From: a virus
Reading direction: 5' to 3' (one strand)
IMG/VR virus record: IMGVR_UViG_3300032287_001925
Span: 1-63,887 of that record
Length of the DNA stretch: 63,887 bases
Shown here: in pieces, positions 1-8,578 of the stretch
How the letters are laid out: the number at the start of each line of letters is the position of its first letter
Position numbering within the stretch: the stretch's first letter is position 1
Notes under the pieces: model-generated
What the model was told of the DNA's origin: nothing
Seen by the model: only the letters and a program-made list of their open reading frames with translations
The model's database searches: none
Program-made: the position numbers and the translations under genes

Positions 1-330
1 ACCATTTTTCCCACCGTTCTTCCCACCGTTCTTCCCACCGTACTTCCCATTCTTCCCACCATTTTTCCCACCGTTCTTCCCACCGTTCTTCCCACCGTAC
101 TTCCCGTTCTTCCCACCGTTCTTCCCATTCTTCCCACCGTACTTCCCATTCTTCCCACCGTACTTCCCATTCTTCCCACCATTCTTCCCACCGTACTTCC
201 CAGGATTTGGACCGTACTTCCCAGGATTTAAAGCACCGTACTTCCCAGGATTTGGACCGTACTTCCCAGGATTTGGACCGTTCTTCCCACCGTTCTTCCC
301 AAGCTTTGGCGGCGGACCGTACTTCCCATA
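1..330 (+). repeat. Short tandem DNA repeat, TTCTTCCCACCG-type units
   Basis: About 12-base units of the form TTCTTCCCACCG, with TAC for TTC and occasional 6-base deletions, fill this stretch. They encode the PPFF/PPYF repeats. Near-identical units occur at 38413-38748, 38 kb away, making the two loci potential partners for recombination or replication slippage. Confidence 0.9.
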
Positions 331-346
331 CTTTAGAGGATACTAA
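1..346 (+). CDS. 3' end of a fibre-like protein with Pro/Phe repeats (partial)
   Basis: The window opens inside this gene; codons start at base 2 and the TAA is at 344-346. All 114 visible residues are low complexity: units of the type PPFF, PPYF, PGFG and PSFGGG, ending in YFRGY. The same architecture, ending in TFRGY, closes the giant fibre protein at 35062-38751. I therefore infer a second tail-fibre or adhesin with the same exposed C-terminal tail. The rest of the gene is missing, so its main domains are unknown. It differs from the distal copy in using many Tyr and Gly substitutions. An extended -10 box follows the stop codon, so the oxygenase genes downstream can be transcribed separately. 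Confidence 0.75.
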   Translation, partial: PFFPPFFPPFFPPYFPFFPPFFPPFFPPFFPPYFPFFPPFFPFFPPYFPFFPPYFPFFPPFFPPYFPGFGPYFPGFKAPYFPGFGPYFPGFGPFFPPFFPSFGGGPYFPYFRGY

Positions 347-385
347 ATAAAATATACTTTTCTTTTCTAGAATAGTATGATAAGA

Positions 386-394
386 TGTTATAGT
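386..394 (+). promoter_or_regulatory. Extended -10 promoter before the oxygenase array
   Basis: TGTTATAGT fits an extended -10 element (TGnTATAAT), with the hexamer at 389-394. A start near base 401 would leave a leader of only about eight bases before the ATG at 409. No clear -35 is seen. Confidence 0.45.
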
Positions 395-408
395 AGAAAT
401 GAGATACT

Positions 409-1116
409 ATGGAATGGTATGACCTGCCAAGAATTGAAAAAACAACTGCAAGAGTTGAACCAAAAGAAATTGACGAGAGCATTCTTGTTGAAAATCTTGA
501 ATATGGAATAAACCTTTATAGAAATGCAATTAGTAAAGAAGACTGCCAAAGACTAATTAACATGCTTGAAGAAGAAATATCTTTAGATAAGCGTGGAATA
601 AAGTGGCACGGAGCAACTGTTAATGCTAAAGCTGAGCCAACTAGCCATGCTAGAAATTGTTATGATTTAAAATTTAAAAGAGACCAGCTCGGTAATTATC
701 TTGCAGATAGTGATGTTTTAAGGGAATGCTATGATATTGTTGATCTTGGATTAAATAAATCATTAAGGCATTATGAGTCCGTTTGGAACTTTAACATTAA
801 TTACAAAGAAGCATTTAACTTTGTTAAATACTTACCAGGAGAATTTTTCAAAATTCATGCTGATCATGGTCCGTATTACACATGTACAGTTTCTGCAGTT
901 GTATATTTAAATGACGATTATGAGGGCGGGGAAATTGAATTTCCACGACACGACCTTGTCTTAAAACCAAAGGCAGGAGACATAATTCTTTTCCCTTCTA
1001 ATTTTGTTTATGAGCATGCATCTTTAAATTTATTATCTGGCACAAAGTATGCTGTTGTTATTATGATGGACTACAATGATCTTTATCATGACAAAGAGAA
1101 TGGCAAAACCTATTAA
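409..1116 (+). CDS. 2OG-Fe(II) oxygenase (prolyl-hydroxylase-like), copy 1
   Basis: This is a 235-residue 2-oxoglutarate/Fe(II)-dependent dioxygenase of the prolyl-4-hydroxylase-like superfamily. The iron triad is visible as H150-A-D152 and H203, and the 2-oxoglutarate-binding basic residue is K213, ten residues after the second His as in prolyl 4-hydroxylases. A conserved [11 protein letters not shown] strand and KPKAGD turn complete the fold signature. It is first of six such genes in 5.7 kb and closely resembles the protein at 1870-2580. The substrate is unknown; the Pro-rich repeat gene ending 63 bases upstream makes a self-encoded fibre a candidate, which is inference. The start is the ATG shortly after an extended -10 box. 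Confidence 0.9.
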   Translation: MEWYDLPRIEKTTARVEPKEIDESILVENLEYGINLYRNAISKEDCQRLINMLEEEISLDKRGIKWHGATVNAKAEPTSHARNCYDLKFKRDQLGNYLADSDVLRECYDIVDLGLNKSLRHYESVWNFNINYKEAFNFVKYLPGEFFKIHADHGPYYTCTVSAVVYLNDDYEGGEIEFPRHDLVLKPKAGDIILFPSNFVYEHASLNLLSGTKYAVVIMMDYNDLYHDKENGKTY

Positions 1117-1873
1117 AATATTATTTCAATCGTTTAGGCCATGGCTAAACAAGTTTAGCCCATCAGTGCCAAAACCAACACAGCAAAGCATACCTGCATG
1201 GTATAAAGAGGCTGATAGATTTGCAAAGATGCCAAGTGGTGAATATTACAAAGCTACAAAAGAAGTCTGTCCTGTTTCAAAAGAAGGTGACCCAAAAGAT
1301 TTTGGTAAGATTCCTACATGGAAAGCTTGCCCAGCTATACTAGATGCTTTTATGACTGGATATGTTTTAAGCACACCATGCGATTTGATCTTTTCAAAAA
1401 ATAAAAACGGTAAAATATCCGTAGAGATAAAAGATAAAAAACACACTGGGTTTGTAACAGAAAGAACTCCAATGGAACAATTCCCATCACCAATTGGCTA
1501 TTACGAAGAGCACTTTGCATGGTATCCAGAATGGGGAATTAAAGTGCCAGAAGGTTATAGCGCATTATTTATGACACCAATGAATAGATTTGATTTACCA
1601 TTTTTAAATACAAGTGGTGTTGTTGATAATGATAAAGTTCATTTGCTTGGAACATTCCCATTTTTTATTGCAAAAGGATGGGAAGGTACTGTTCCAAAAG
1701 GAACTCCATTCTTACAGATTCTTCCATTTAAAAGAGAAGACTGGAACCATGATGTTGAATATTTAAATATAAAAGAAATGCAAGATAAGCTAATTGAAAA
1801 TGCAAAATTTTATCGTCAGCCCGACGGTGGAGTATACAAGTCAAAAGTTTGGACAAAGAGGGATTATAAATGA
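1100..1873 (+). CDS. DUF6065-like protein, copy 1
   Basis: This protein of about 257 residues has no assigned activity. It carries [10 protein letters not shown] near the N-terminus and a C-terminal half rich in aromatic and Pro residues ([26 protein letters not shown]). That pattern resembles the DUF6065 family, and the protein at 2561-3277 shares its general layout. I recall the family from memory only, so the name is tentative. It follows an oxygenase gene, and the same oxygenase-DUF6065 order repeats downstream, suggesting a functional pair. The reading frame could also start at ATG 1076 or 1088; I prefer 1100 because it overlaps the upstream stop least, though none has a strong ribosome binding site. 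Confidence 0.6.
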   Translation: MAKPIKILFQSFRPWLNKFSPSVPKPTQQSIPAWYKEADRFAKMPSGEYYKATKEVCPVSKEGDPKDFGKIPTWKACPAILDAFMTGYVLSTPCDLIFSKNKNGKISVEIKDKKHTGFVTERTPMEQFPSPIGYYEEHFAWYPEWGIKVPEGYSALFMTPMNRFDLPFLNTSGVVDNDKVHLLGTFPFFIAKGWEGTVPKGTPFLQILPFKREDWNHDVEYLNIKEMQDKLIENAKFYRQPDGGVYKSKVWTKRDYK

Positions 1874-2580
1874 CAACAGGAACTAAAAGCACAGCACCTA
1901 CTTGGAGCAGCAAAGAAGAGCTAGCTCCTGGAATATTTGTATACAGAGATGTCTTAAAAAAAGACCTTGATATAATTAATAGGCTTGAGGGTGCAGTTGG
2001 GCAAGTTGGAACTAAAGAAAAAAGATATACTTTCCAGCCAGCATACGTTGGCTATCAACAACTAATGCCAGACTATAGAGACTGTGTAGATATTAAGTTT
2101 AAAAAAAGTGATATTGCTTTAGACAAAAGCGAAGATGCAGAAAAGCTAAAAGCTCTGTGGCAAGATGTATATGATGCTCAATATCCAGCAGTTGTAGATT
2201 ATTGCAAAGCACACAATATTATGGAGCTTAAGTACTGGGAAGCTTTTAACTTTATTAAATATGGAGAAAGCCAGCATTTTATGGAGCATCAAGATCACGG
2301 GTATTCTTACAATTGTGTTGTTTCTCTTGTAGGATATGTTAACGATGATTATGATGATGGAGGGCTTTATTTTAGACTTCAGAATCTAGACATTAAACCA
2401 AAGGCTGGAGATCTATATGTTTTCCCATCTAATTTTATGTATGCCCATCAAGCAAAAGCGGTAACTAAGGGAACAAAATACTCTATAGTGACAATGCTTG
2501 ACTACAGTAAAAAATTTCATACTCCAGACATGTATGATCCAAAATGGGACAATGAAGTAAATGAAAATAACAGTATATAA
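1870..2580 (+). CDS. 2OG-Fe(II) oxygenase, copy 2
   Basis: This 236-residue dioxygenase has an iron triad H140-Q-D142 and H193 and a co-substrate lysine K203. It shares FNF(I/V)KY, Y(V/L)NDDY, KPKAGD, FPSNF and GTKY blocks with the gene at 409-1116. The two are clearly paralogues of nearly identical length. The ATG overlaps the stop of the preceding DUF6065-like gene by four bases, implying translational coupling. The substrate is unknown; by superfamily it would hydroxylate a protein, amino acid, nucleic acid base or small molecule. Confidence 0.9.
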   Translation: MTTGTKSTAPTWSSKEELAPGIFVYRDVLKKDLDIINRLEGAVGQVGTKEKRYTFQPAYVGYQQLMPDYRDCVDIKFKKSDIALDKSEDAEKLKALWQDVYDAQYPAVVDYCKAHNIMELKYWEAFNFIKYGESQHFMEHQDHGYSYNCVVSLVGYVNDDYDDGGLYFRLQNLDIKPKAGDLYVFPSNFMYAHQAKAVTKGTKYSIVTMLDYSKKFHTPDMYDPKWDNEVNENNSI

Positions 2581-3277
2581 AAATAGCCAGACTAGATCTA
2601 AAATTGAACAGACTAAAGTCAAAAGAGACTGGATGGATGATACTTTAGATGCTCATGCCTACAAATGTTTTCCAGTTTCTCTGGCAAATACAGTTGGCTG
2701 GTCAATTTCTTTTTTAGATGATATTGAGTTTATTTGGGATGGAATTTCAGATACAACCCCAGATCATGTAACCATATTATCAGGCCCAGTAGGTGTTCCC
2801 ACAACAGTAAGAGGAAACGCTACTATAAGTTTTTATTCTGGATTCTATTTTGATACACCTGAAAACGTTTCAATGTTACAAATCGTTCCCCCTAACTTTT
2901 TTGTTGATGGAGCAACCCCATTTACAACAGTAATATCAACTTCAGTTTTAAAAGAAGCAATTCCTATTGCCTGGAGAATTACAAGGCCAAATACTATAAT
3001 TAAAATTCCAGCTGGAATGCCAGTTGCTACTTTTATTCCAATATCATTAAAAGAGTATCAAAATGTCGAGCTTGAAATTAAAGACAAAGTGTTTGAAGGT
3101 ATGGATTTAAAAGAACAAGAAAAAAGACAAAAAGTTTGGGACGAAATTACTAAAAAGGGCGGATTTACAAATTTTTATAGAGATGCAGTAGACTATTTAG
3201 GAAATAGCATAGGCAGTCACGAGATAAAGTCTTTAAAGCTAAAGATTACTGATCTTACCTCTAAAGACAAGAAATGA
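2561..3277 (+). CDS. DUF6065-like protein, copy 2
   Basis: This 238-residue protein has the block RDWMDDTLDAHAYKC near the start, followed by LANTVGWSI and FIWDG, a pattern I associate with DUF6065 proteins (aromatic, Gly-Trp-rich beta segments). No catalytic motif can be recognised. It pairs with the oxygenase at 1870-2580 exactly as the gene at 1100 pairs with the oxygenase at 409, so the pair was probably duplicated. It overlaps the upstream gene by 20 bases. Its charged C-terminal 60 residues are predicted to be helical by composition. Confidence 0.65.
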   Translation: MKITVYKNSQTRSKIEQTKVKRDWMDDTLDAHAYKCFPVSLANTVGWSISFLDDIEFIWDGISDTTPDHVTILSGPVGVPTTVRGNATISFYSGFYFDTPENVSMLQIVPPNFFVDGATPFTTVISTSVLKEAIPIAWRITRPNTIIKIPAGMPVATFIPISLKEYQNVELEIKDKVFEGMDLKEQEKRQKVWDEITKKGGFTNFYRDAVDYLGNSIGSHEIKSLKLKITDLTSKDKK

Positions 3278-3283
3278 TATAAT
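3275..3283 (+). promoter_or_regulatory. Extended -10 promoter, leaderless type
   Basis: TGATATAAT is a full extended -10 element. The ATG at 3290 begins six bases after it, where transcription would be expected to start, so the mRNA would be leaderless or nearly so. Confidence 0.55.
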
Positions 3284-3289
3284 AGAAAA

Positions 3290-4021
3290 ATGAACTCAAC
3301 AAATCAAAATGCTTCAGTAGTATACAAGACACCATCCCTCACGCCTTCTGGGTTTTTTGGGTCTGGGAAAGATATGATAGTTGAGCTAGAAAACTTTATG
3401 ACTCAAGAGGAGATGGATTTCCTTGAGGCGGCTGCTAGAAAAATAACTATTTGGGATGTAACAGAAAGCCATGTTAATGAAAATGGTACAACCGTATATG
3501 ATGCTAACTACTGGAAAGACAGAGTTTGCACAAGCCCATCTCTAGATAAAAATGATCCAGAAATTAGACCCATTCTTCAAGGTCTGTTTGAAAGACTAAA
3601 GCCAATTGTTGAAGATTTTTATAATGTCAAAGTAACTCCAACTGGAACAACAATTGTTCGCTGGCTTCCTGGACAGTTTCAGAAACCACATGCAGATAAA
3701 GAGCTTCATGAACTTCCAGATATTGGATTGCCAAATGATTTTCCATATTATGACCTTTCAAGTTTGTTTTATCTAAACGATGACTATGAAGGCGGAGAAT
3801 TATATTTTCCTCTCCAAGATGTAAAGTTTAAGCCTAAAAAAGGAGCAGCATATTTCTTTCCAGGAGATATGAATTATATTCATGGAGTAACTGAAATTAA
3901 AGGTGCCATAAGATACACCTGCCCATTTTTCTGGGAGATTCTAGAGCATACTGGAGAAAACCAGCCAGATCCAAATAAAAAATATCACAGAACACTACTA
4001 GATGGAGATATAAATAAATGA
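3290..4021 (+). CDS. 2OG-Fe(II) oxygenase, copy 3
   Basis: This 243-residue dioxygenase has H134-A-D136, H198 and R208 as iron and 2-oxoglutarate ligands, with [11 protein letters not shown] and KPKKG blocks. An arginine replaces the lysine seen in copies 1 and 2, so it belongs to a different subgroup. It starts six bases after an extended -10 box with no Shine-Dalgarno sequence, consistent with leaderless expression. Its stop overlaps the next oxygenase start by four bases. The substrate is unknown. Confidence 0.9.
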   Translation: MNSTNQNASVVYKTPSLTPSGFFGSGKDMIVELENFMTQEEMDFLEAAARKITIWDVTESHVNENGTTVYDANYWKDRVCTSPSLDKNDPEIRPILQGLFERLKPIVEDFYNVKVTPTGTTIVRWLPGQFQKPHADKELHELPDIGLPNDFPYYDLSSLFYLNDDYEGGELYFPLQDVKFKPKKGAAYFFPGDMNYIHGVTEIKGAIRYTCPFFWEILEHTGENQPDPNKKYHRTLLDGDINK

Positions 4022-4764
4022 GTACTTCAGAAAGATTAACACCAGACATTTTAGTATTTAAAAACTTTTTAACAAAAGAAGAATCTTCTGCAATAATAAA
4101 AGTTTTAGAGGCTCAAGTTGCAAATGAAAAATTGTCATGGACTCCAATCACTTTTTACGAATCATACTCTTCTGTCTTGCCACAAGACGGTGACGAGGAG
4201 CTAGAACAATTTGGTTTAGCTTCAGATTTTTTCTCTACACTTCAAAATAAGATTATTGATGCAGTTGCTGAGGTACACAACAAGCCTTCTTCAGATATTC
4301 ACAAGATTGGATTTCATGCTCAAAAATGGGAGCCTGGAGCTTACGCAAAAGAACACTCAGATAATACAGATTTACAGGGAAACACGGGCCCGTTTGAAAG
4401 AAGTAGATACGCAGCTTTCTTGTATCTAAATGATGATTTTGAAGGTGGCAATCTAATATTTAATAAACAAAACCATACACTAGTTCCAGAGACTGGCACA
4501 CTTACATCTTTTGCAGGTGGCTTTGATAATACTCATGAGGTTACAATGATAACTTCTGGAATAAGATACACTCTAGGTTCATTTTGGGATGATCGGTCAC
4601 CAGAATCATATCCACAAGAAACAATAGACGCTTGGGATGAAGAAATGAAAAAAATTAGAGAAGAGCAGGAAGTTATAAAGTCAGAATGGCAAGATGCATT
4701 AAAAGAAGGATACCGAATAGATCTAGATGGAAATAAATATAAAATAGAGGAGAACGACAAATGA
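4018..4764 (+). CDS. 2OG-Fe(II) oxygenase, copy 4
   Basis: This 248-residue dioxygenase has H113-S-D115, H173 and R183, with the FLYLNDDFEGG strand. Its last 60 residues form a charged Glu/Lys-rich helix not present in the other copies. The start and stop both overlap neighbours in ATGA-type four-base junctions, so copies 3, 4 and 5 are very likely co-translated. The substrate is unknown. Confidence 0.88.
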   Translation: MSTSERLTPDILVFKNFLTKEESSAIIKVLEAQVANEKLSWTPITFYESYSSVLPQDGDEELEQFGLASDFFSTLQNKIIDAVAEVHNKPSSDIHKIGFHAQKWEPGAYAKEHSDNTDLQGNTGPFERSRYAAFLYLNDDFEGGNLIFNKQNHTLVPETGTLTSFAGGFDNTHEVTMITSGIRYTLGSFWDDRSPESYPQETIDAWDEEMKKIREEQEVIKSEWQDALKEGYRIDLDGNKYKIEENDK

Positions 4765-5519
4765 AGCTAGAAGAAAAATTACATGAAAATGTTTACATGT
4801 ATTCAGATGTAATTGAGAACCCCCAGGCAATTATTGATTTGATAAATAAGCTAGATTCTGATGAAAGAGTTCACAAGGTTATTCCAAGATGGAAAAACTG
4901 GAATTCAAGCAGCAGAGACGGTAACATCTTTGGAAAGAAAAAAGATTTTAATCTTTCTGAGGTAGAAAATTTAGATGAAGATATAAGAAAAGATGTAGAC
5001 TTTATCATATCAACAATTAGAAATGCTATTAAGAATATATCAGAATCTTTTATTGTTGATAGAGGTCTTAAGGGTGTTCCAAACGTATCACCATTTGTTG
5101 GCATTCAGAAATATATTGAAGGTTGTGCTATGGGCGCCCACTTTGACAGACAAGCTGGAGACAACAGCTTAGAATGGTCAATTATTATTTACTGGAACGA
5201 TGACTACGAAGGTGGAGAGATATCATTCGTTATCCGACCAGAAGACCTAAGATTAGAAATGAATGGTCACCTTAGACCACCAGATGATGCGCTAGATCCA
5301 AGAACTAAAGATATGGTTACATTTACTGCAAAGCCAAAGGCTGGAAGTGCATTAATATTCCCGTCTACAGATCCTTATAAGCACCAGGTACACATAATGA
5401 AATCAGGAGACAAGTTTATCACTCCTGGGTTTATCTTTGTTGATGGGTATGTTGTTGGAGGTCCAGGAGGGCCATCAGAAGAATACATAAAGGCCTATCA
5501 CGAACAAAACCAAGAATAA
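4761..5519 (+). CDS. 2OG-Fe(II) oxygenase, copy 5
   Basis: This 252-residue dioxygenase has H127-F-D129, H208 and K218. Compared with the other copies it has an insertion of about 30 residues between the [11 protein letters not shown] strand and the KPKAGSA turn, which may line the substrate channel. It is coupled to copy 4 by a four-base overlap. The C-terminus is Gly/Pro-rich (GGPGGPSEE). The substrate is unknown. Confidence 0.88.
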   Translation: MKLEEKLHENVYMYSDVIENPQAIIDLINKLDSDERVHKVIPRWKNWNSSSRDGNIFGKKKDFNLSEVENLDEDIRKDVDFIISTIRNAIKNISESFIVDRGLKGVPNVSPFVGIQKYIEGCAMGAHFDRQAGDNSLEWSIIIYWNDDYEGGEISFVIRPEDLRLEMNGHLRPPDDALDPRTKDMVTFTAKPKAGSALIFPSTDPYKHQVHIMKSGDKFITPGFIFVDGYVVGGPGGPSEEYIKAYHEQNQE

Positions 5520-5527
5520 TGTAGTTG

Positions 5528-6109
5528 ATGTTAGACTATAAAATTGCAAAGTTATCTGATCAAGTTTATGAAATACAAAACTTTATAACAGAAGAAGAGC
5601 TTGATCAGGTAATGCAATTTATAAAAGAAAGAGATAATTCAGATTGGGATAACCCTGACACGCCGTACGAATTTTGGTCTGGAAAAACTTTAAAAGCTGA
5701 CTTACTAAAAGAAAAACGTATATTTGATTTGCTAAATCAAAGAGTAAAAACTTTATTTAGTGGAACCTTTGATGTCACTGGAATATCTTTGCAGAGATAC
5801 ATGATTAACGACGCTCTTGGAGAGCATACTGACGATCATGATGGACATACATCTAATAACGAAAAAGTTTTTTGCGGTCTTGTCTTATATTATAACGACG
5901 AGTACCAAGGCGGAGAGTTAAATTACCCAAAATTAAATATTATTCACAAGCCAAAAGCTGGGTCGCTATTAATACATGGAGGAAAAATACTCCATGGCAC
6001 ATTGCCAGTTAAAAACAATTCAGTAAGATATATATCAACAATGTTTGTTAAGCACCAAATTGGTGAAGAAATGTTTTTTAATGAAAAGATATTTGGAGAT
6101 GTAAAATGA
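5528..6109 (+). CDS. 2OG-Fe(II) oxygenase, copy 6
   Basis: This is the shortest oxygenase of the array (193 residues), with H100-T-D102, H156 and a basic residue R167 in the VRY strand. It has the YYNDEYQGGEL strand and a KPKAGS turn. A TTG lies three bases before the ATG, but ATG 5528 is the simpler start. Its stop overlaps the next gene by four bases. It is the most divergent member around the iron site (HTDDHDGH). The substrate is unknown. Confidence 0.85.
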   Translation: MLDYKIAKLSDQVYEIQNFITEEELDQVMQFIKERDNSDWDNPDTPYEFWSGKTLKADLLKEKRIFDLLNQRVKTLFSGTFDVTGISLQRYMINDALGEHTDDHDGHTSNNEKVFCGLVLYYNDEYQGGELNYPKLNIIHKPKAGSLLIHGGKILHGTLPVKNNSVRYISTMFVKHQIGEEMFFNEKIFGDVK

Positions 6110-6570
6110 GTGGCCAGCTAAAACAAGAGCATCACGATGTTGTTAAAGATTACTTAGATACAGTAGCAAATAAAAAAAGCGATGCTTATATGCTTACAAT
6201 TGCAAGAGATGGGGAAGAGCCAGCAAGATCAATTATATTCTTTTCAAATGCTATAGAAGCAGCAGAAGCATATAATATGTACAATGACTGGGGATTTGCA
6301 AAGCAATACCTTACAATAAGATTATACGAGCCAACAGGCAAAATAAATGAAAAGGTGTTTAAAAGAAATCAGGCGGGGGACCCAACATTTCTAAGAACAA
6401 ACTATATTGATGTTACAGAAACCCTATTAGGGCTAAAGCCTTTAATTTCAATTCAAGCATACGAGAATACCTGTATGGAGATAATGACCTCATTTGCCAA
6501 AGATAATTGGAGATTTGACCCAGAAAGATTCTTATCAAATTTGGGAATTGACAAAAAGCTAGACTGTTGA
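6106..6570 (+). CDS. Hypothetical protein closing the oxygenase operon
   Basis: This 154-residue protein is not recognised. It is soluble by composition, with a beta-alpha-like N-terminal half (YMLTIARDGEEPARSIIFF) and a helical rest. It is translationally coupled to oxygenase copy 6 by an ATGA overlap, so it probably serves the same operon. A new promoter follows it. Confidence 0.7.
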   Translation: MSGQLKQEHHDVVKDYLDTVANKKSDAYMLTIARDGEEPARSIIFFSNAIEAAEAYNMYNDWGFAKQYLTIRLYEPTGKINEKVFKRNQAGDPTFLRTNYIDVTETLLGLKPLISIQAYENTCMEIMTSFAKDNWRFDPERFLSNLGIDKKLDC

Positions 6571-6594
6571 TTTTGGGACTTGTTGTAGTATAAT
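6567..6594 (+). promoter_or_regulatory. Promoter TTGATT-N16-TATAAT
   Basis: The -35 TTGATT (6567-6572) and -10 TATAAT (6589-6594) are separated by 16 bases. The next ATG (6602) follows seven bases after the -10, so the transcript would have almost no leader. Confidence 0.6.
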
Positions 6595-6601
6595 ATTAAA
6601 T

Positions 6602-6769
6602 ATGACTCCTTATAAAAGAATCCCTCGAAGACATTTTACAGATGTTCAATTTAACCCCTACTTTAAGAGCCATGCCTTTATTGACAGAACAGACAAAGCT
6701 TATGAAAAAAATAAGCAGGATGTGTCTAGCCTACTAAGGAAATTAAAAAAGATATTTTTTAGGAAATAA
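6602..6769 (+). CDS. Small basic hypothetical protein (55 aa)
   Basis: This 55-residue ORF begins seven bases after a good promoter and ends in a TAATG junction with the LamG gene, so its position and coupling support it as real. It is rich in Arg, Lys and aromatics and ends in a Lys-rich helix (RKLKKIFFRK). No function is recognised. It may act as a small structural or nucleic-acid-binding protein; that is a guess from charge alone. Confidence 0.6.
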   Translation: MTPYKRIPRRHFTDVQFNPYFKSHAFIDRTDKAYEKNKQDVSSLLRKLKKIFFRK

Positions 6770-8532
6770 TGTCATACTATCTTTCTACAATAAAAGACTC
6801 GCCTACTGGACTATGGAAGCTCGATGAGACTTCTGGCACCATTGCCTACGATATTTCTGGATGCGGAAACAACGGGTCCTATGTAGGCGGGATTGAAATA
6901 TCTGGAATGCCAATAGTATCTGGTGGTAGACATTCAAATAAAATAGATAGCACTAAATCAATTCAATTTGTTATCTCAAAAGATTTTTCTGGAACCACTG
7001 GGACTGGAGGTTTTGCAACTCCATCAACTTACGACAACGACTTTACCCTTGAAGCTTGGATCCATCCAAAAACATTAACATCTCTAACTCCACTATTTGC
7101 AGACATAGACGGTATTGGGTTGTACTGGCAAAATGGAAATGTAATATTTAAATTAGAATCAGAAAGACTTGATTACTCTGTTCCCAACTCAAACAGGGTC
7201 ATCCATGTTGTTGGAGTGTACTCAGTAAACTCAATGAGTCTATATGTAGACGGCCATCTTGTTGCATCTAAAGCAATATCAATATCTTTTACCAATCCCA
7301 GTATAACTTTATCTTCAGGTCCCACAACAGCGGGAGAACATTTTTTAATTGACTGTCCAGCAGTTTATAGATATGCCCTTACTGCAGATGCAGTGTTGTC
7401 ACATTACAATAATTTATTTTTAAATACAGATGAGCAGATTTCAGTTCCAGATCTAGGAGAACTATTTAGAGGGGCAGAAAAATATCAAGACATTGAAACT
7501 AGATATGTTTATCCAGTTCAAGTATCTTGGGAATCACTTATCTATGACAATGCAGCATTAGGATATAATTCAAGAAACAATAGTGTTTATTTAAATTCAG
7601 GATTTACAACTGGAGAGTTTGTAGAAGATTTAGTTCTAAATATTACAAAAGAATATGTATCTTCAAAAATAGATTGGGTTGCCTCTAAAGGAGTATCCGT
7701 ATATGTATCTGAGGTATCTAACTCAGGTCCCTGGCAGATATGTTCAAACGGATCTTCAATACCAGGATTCACTCAGGGGTCTGCATTTTCTTCAACTAAG
7801 GTTCTATACTTTAAAATAATATTTGCTTCATCAAATTCAGATCTTTACATTCCAGAGCTGTATTCTTTAAAGATCTATTTCTACTCTGAAAAGAAAATGT
7901 TTGCCCATAATGGAGGAAGCAACCTATCAATATCTCAGCCAACATCTGGTGCTACTTGGGATTTTGATGTATCAAATAACAGCTATCCAATTAGAACTAG
8001 AAATTATGATAATGGAATAAGGCCAAAATCTTCAGCCTTCTTTATAGACTCAGTAAATGATGTGCGGAATATTGAAATGATATTTACTCCAAAAACTCTT
8101 TCCAGCGGAAACTTAATATTTAATAAGACTGGCGCAACAGAGACATCTCTTTCTTGGGCGGCAGGCGGAGCGATATCAAAGTCCAACATTAGCAATATCT
8201 ATATAAATGGTCAGGATGTATCCTCAGCAACAAACATATCCTCCTACTTATATCTAGATGAGCCAAACTATATATTGATAAAAACCTCTAGCATTATATC
8301 TGGTCTAATTTGGTTTAATGGTAAGCAGCTTTTGGGAGTAAGATCCAATGTCCTTGATGATAACCTTTATCAAAATATAGCTCTATACTCAAACCCTTTA
8401 ATTAGCCATCAAGAGCATTATGACCTTTATATAGGCAAAACTTTATCTATTGCCCAAGGTTCGTCAATGGCAATGACAGAAGAGTCAGTCTCAACATACT
8501 CTAGAGACAGGGTTGTGTTCCAGATCCTGTAA
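6769..8532 (+). CDS. LamG/concanavalin-like domain structural protein
   Basis: This 587-residue protein starts with a laminin-G-like jelly roll at about residues 10-215, recognised by GLWKLDETSG, a calcium-site-like DISGCGNNGS, FTLEAWIHP and SLYVDGHLV. A second beta-rich half (about 375-580) repeats the theme with a weaker LamG-like pattern (FIDSVNDVRNIEMIF, IWFNGKQLLG). Such domains bind carbohydrate or protein, and in phages they decorate tails or capsids. It lies between the oxygenase operon and the head genes, so it is probably a virion adhesin or minor structural protein. It has no signal peptide. Confidence 0.75.
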   Translation: MSYYLSTIKDSPTGLWKLDETSGTIAYDISGCGNNGSYVGGIEISGMPIVSGGRHSNKIDSTKSIQFVISKDFSGTTGTGGFATPSTYDNDFTLEAWIHPKTLTSLTPLFADIDGIGLYWQNGNVIFKLESERLDYSVPNSNRVIHVVGVYSVNSMSLYVDGHLVASKAISISFTNPSITLSSGPTTAGEHFLIDCPAVYRYALTADAVLSHYNNLFLNTDEQISVPDLGELFRGAEKYQDIETRYVYPVQVSWESLIYDNAALGYNSRNNSVYLNSGFTTGEFVEDLVLNITKEYVSSKIDWVASKGVSVYVSEVSNSGPWQICSNGSSIPGFTQGSAFSSTKVLYFKIIFASSNSDLYIPELYSLKIYFYSEKKMFAHNGGSNLSISQPTSGATWDFDVSNNSYPIRTRNYDNGIRPKSSAFFIDSVNDVRNIEMIFTPKTLSSGNLIFNKTGATETSLSWAAGGAISKSNISNIYINGQDVSSATNISSYLYLDEPNYILIKTSSIISGLIWFNGKQLLGVRSNVLDDNLYQNIALYSNPLISHQEHYDLYIGKTLSIAQGSSMAMTEESVSTYSRDRVVFQIL

Positions 8533-8555
8533 TTTTGTCAGGTTGTGTGACAAAA
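8533..8555 (+). other. Inverted repeat TTTTGTCA/TGACAAAA
   Basis: A perfect 8-bp inverted repeat with a 7-base loop directly follows the LamG gene. It lacks a downstream U-tract, so it is either a weak terminator, an mRNA 3' stabiliser or an operator for the promoter just downstream. Confidence 0.45.
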
Positions 8556-8578
8556 AGCTGGACTTATGTATATAAGAA

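Noticed and set aside
1-330. Regular short repeats looking at first like a CRISPR array
   Set aside because: The repeats are contiguous 12-mers without unique spacers and stay in frame as PPFF codons; this is coding low-complexity sequence.
8533-8555. Rho-independent terminator after the LamG gene
   Set aside because: The hairpin is present but A-rich rather than T-rich downstream on this strand, so I list it only as an inverted repeat.
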